The translations under genes were made by a program, and so were the position numbers. This document shows, piece by piece, positions 12,856 through 13,852 of a DNA stretch of 13,852 nt. The notes below the pieces were generated by a model. The model was given only the letters and a program-made list of their open reading frames with translations. It did no database searches and was not told where the DNA came from. The stretch's first letter is position 1. Each line of letters starts with the position of its first letter. The DNA comes from Intrasporangiaceae bacterium (GTDB lineage: Bacteria; Actinomycetota; Actinomycetes; Actinomycetales; Dermatophilaceae): NCBI GenBank assembly GCA_012518475.1, contig JAAYSB010000194.1:1-13852 (forward strand). The letters run 5' to 3'.

Positions 12856-13852
12856 GCGCCCACTCCGTTCTCTTCGACGCCCCGGGGCCCAAGGCGCGCA
12901 GGCGGCACCTGATCCTCACGGTCATCAGTGCCGTGCTCGCGCTCGCGCTGATCGCCTTCATCGCCATGCAGCTGAACGACAAGAACCAGTTCAGCGGCAC
13001 GCTGTGGAGCCCGTTCACGCGAAGCGCCACGTGGACGCAGTACATACTCCCCGGCCTGTGGGGCACCCTCAAGGCAGCTGGGGTCTCGGTCGTCTTCGCG
13101 ATGATCTTCGGACTCGTCTTCGGCATGGGTCGCCTCTCTCAGATCAAACCGATCCGCTGGGTCTGCGGAGTCATCGTCGAGTTCTTCCGCGCAGTCCCCG
13201 TGCTCCTCATGATGCTCTTCGTCTTCCTCTATCTGGCGCGGAACATGGGCGTGCCCGGGACAACCGCCTCGTTCATGGCCGTGGTCATCGCCCTGACTCT
13301 CTACAACGGGTCCGTCATCGCCGAGCTGGTCCGCTCCGGTGTCCACCAGCTGCCCAAGGGCCAGGGCGAGGCCGGTCTCGCAGTGGGCCTCACCCCCGCC
13401 CAGACGCTGCGCAGCATCCAGCTGCCCCAGGCACTCACCGCCATGCTCCCTGCGCTGATGAGTCAGCTCGTCGTCATCGTCAAGGACAGCGCCCTCGGTA
13501 CTGCCCTGCCGTACTTCGAGCTCATCACCTCCTCCCGGCAGCTCGGCTCGGCCCGAGCCAACATCCTCGCGGCCTACGTCGTCGCGGCGATCATCTTCAT
13601 CCTCGTCAACTGGATGCTCACGATCGCCGCGGGCCGTCTCGAGCGCTACATCGCCACCCGCGGCCACACCGCGGCCAAGGTCAAGACCGGTGGCTCTGCA
13701 CTCGTCGAGGGTGGTGGCGCTCCCGGTGAGTTCGGGGCGAACATCGCGGACGCGGTCGAGGACGAGGTCGATGACCTCAGGCACGCCCGGCATGAACGTC
13801 GCGCAGCCCGCAGGGAGGGCTCCCAGGATCAGCGGACGCGAGCCGGCGGGGG
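12852..13852 (+). CDS. gluD: Glutamate ABC importer permease GluD (3' end missing)
   Basis: Seen: 333 codons without a stop before the edge. The N-terminus MSAHSVLFDAPGPKARRR fits the beginning usual for actinobacterial GluD. A first membrane segment lies at about 20-40, an extracytoplasmic stretch at about 41-65, then the permease core with segments near 68-93, 105-130, 136-155, 195-222 and 236-260. The EAA loop GEAGLAVGLTPAQTLRSIQ lies at about 172-190. After residue 265 the protein is hydrophilic: a Gly-rich stretch, then an acidic/basic tail (DAVEDEVDDLRHARHERRAARREG). Known: the core is a HisM-type permease that pairs with GluC. As I recall, the C. glutamicum protein has about 273 residues, so this one carries an added cytoplasmic tail of at least 60. 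Start chosen by GAGGAGG and family N-terminus. Confidence 0.92.
   Translation, partial: MSAHSVLFDAPGPKARRRHLILTVISAVLALALIAFIAMQLNDKNQFSGTLWSPFTRSATWTQYILPGLWGTLKAAGVSVVFAMIFGLVFGMGRLSQIKPIRWVCGVIVEFFRAVPVLLMMLFVFLYLARNMGVPGTTASFMAVVIALTLYNGSVIAELVRSGVHQLPKGQGEAGLAVGLTPAQTLRSIQLPQALTAMLPALMSQLVVIVKDSALGTALPYFELITSSRQLGSARANILAAYVVAAIIFILVNWMLTIAAGRLERYIATRGHTAAKVKTGGSALVEGGGAPGEFGANIADAVEDEVDDLRHARHERRAARREGSQDQRTRAGG

Noticed and set aside
1..13852. tRNA, rRNA, CRISPR array, transposase, phage or plasmid functions
   Set aside because: I looked for cloverleaf arms, repeated spacers, DDE or recombinase motifs and flanking direct repeats and saw none.

Overview
The window is very GC-rich. Coding density is high, starts are mixed ATG/GTG, and shadow frames are long on both strands. 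Gene content (gluABCD-type glutamate uptake operon, paired FadE-type acyl-CoA dehydrogenases, a FadD-type ligase with an MxSTMQ start, a heterodimeric ABC exporter) points to an Actinomycetota chromosome, probably Micrococcales and perhaps Intrasporangiaceae-like. The taxonomic placement is inferred from gene families and composition only.

Layout. On the minus strand, reading leftward from 8479, lie two acyl-CoA dehydrogenase subunits (8479-7274 and 7244-6168), two ABC exporter half-transporters (6156-4315 and 4318-2468, start and stop overlapping), a small P-loop kinase (ending 1800), and, after a 150-base gap, a secreted or membrane-anchored DUF2207 protein that runs off the left edge. On the plus strand from 8562 come an acyl-CoA synthetase, divergent from the dehydrogenases, and then a polar amino acid importer: gluA ATPase, gluB lipoprotein, gluC permease and gluD permease. 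gluD runs off the right edge.

How the genes work together. The ligase activates an acid to its CoA thioester and the two dehydrogenase subunits probably form one heteromeric enzyme that desaturates an acyl-CoA. Their shared 82-base divergent promoter carries a strong palindrome, probably an operator. The two exporter halves show complementary degenerate and consensus ATP sites, as in known heterodimeric exporters. The importer operon has a very stable hairpin after gluB, and an unusual ATGA-27 codons-ATGA junction between gluC and gluD.

I see no mobile element, CRISPR array, tRNA, rRNA or phage gene, and no gene cluster that looks like an undescribed system. The most interesting signals are regulatory and structural details: the operator and possible leaderless ligase start, the composite dehydrogenase site, and the two junctions in the glu operon.
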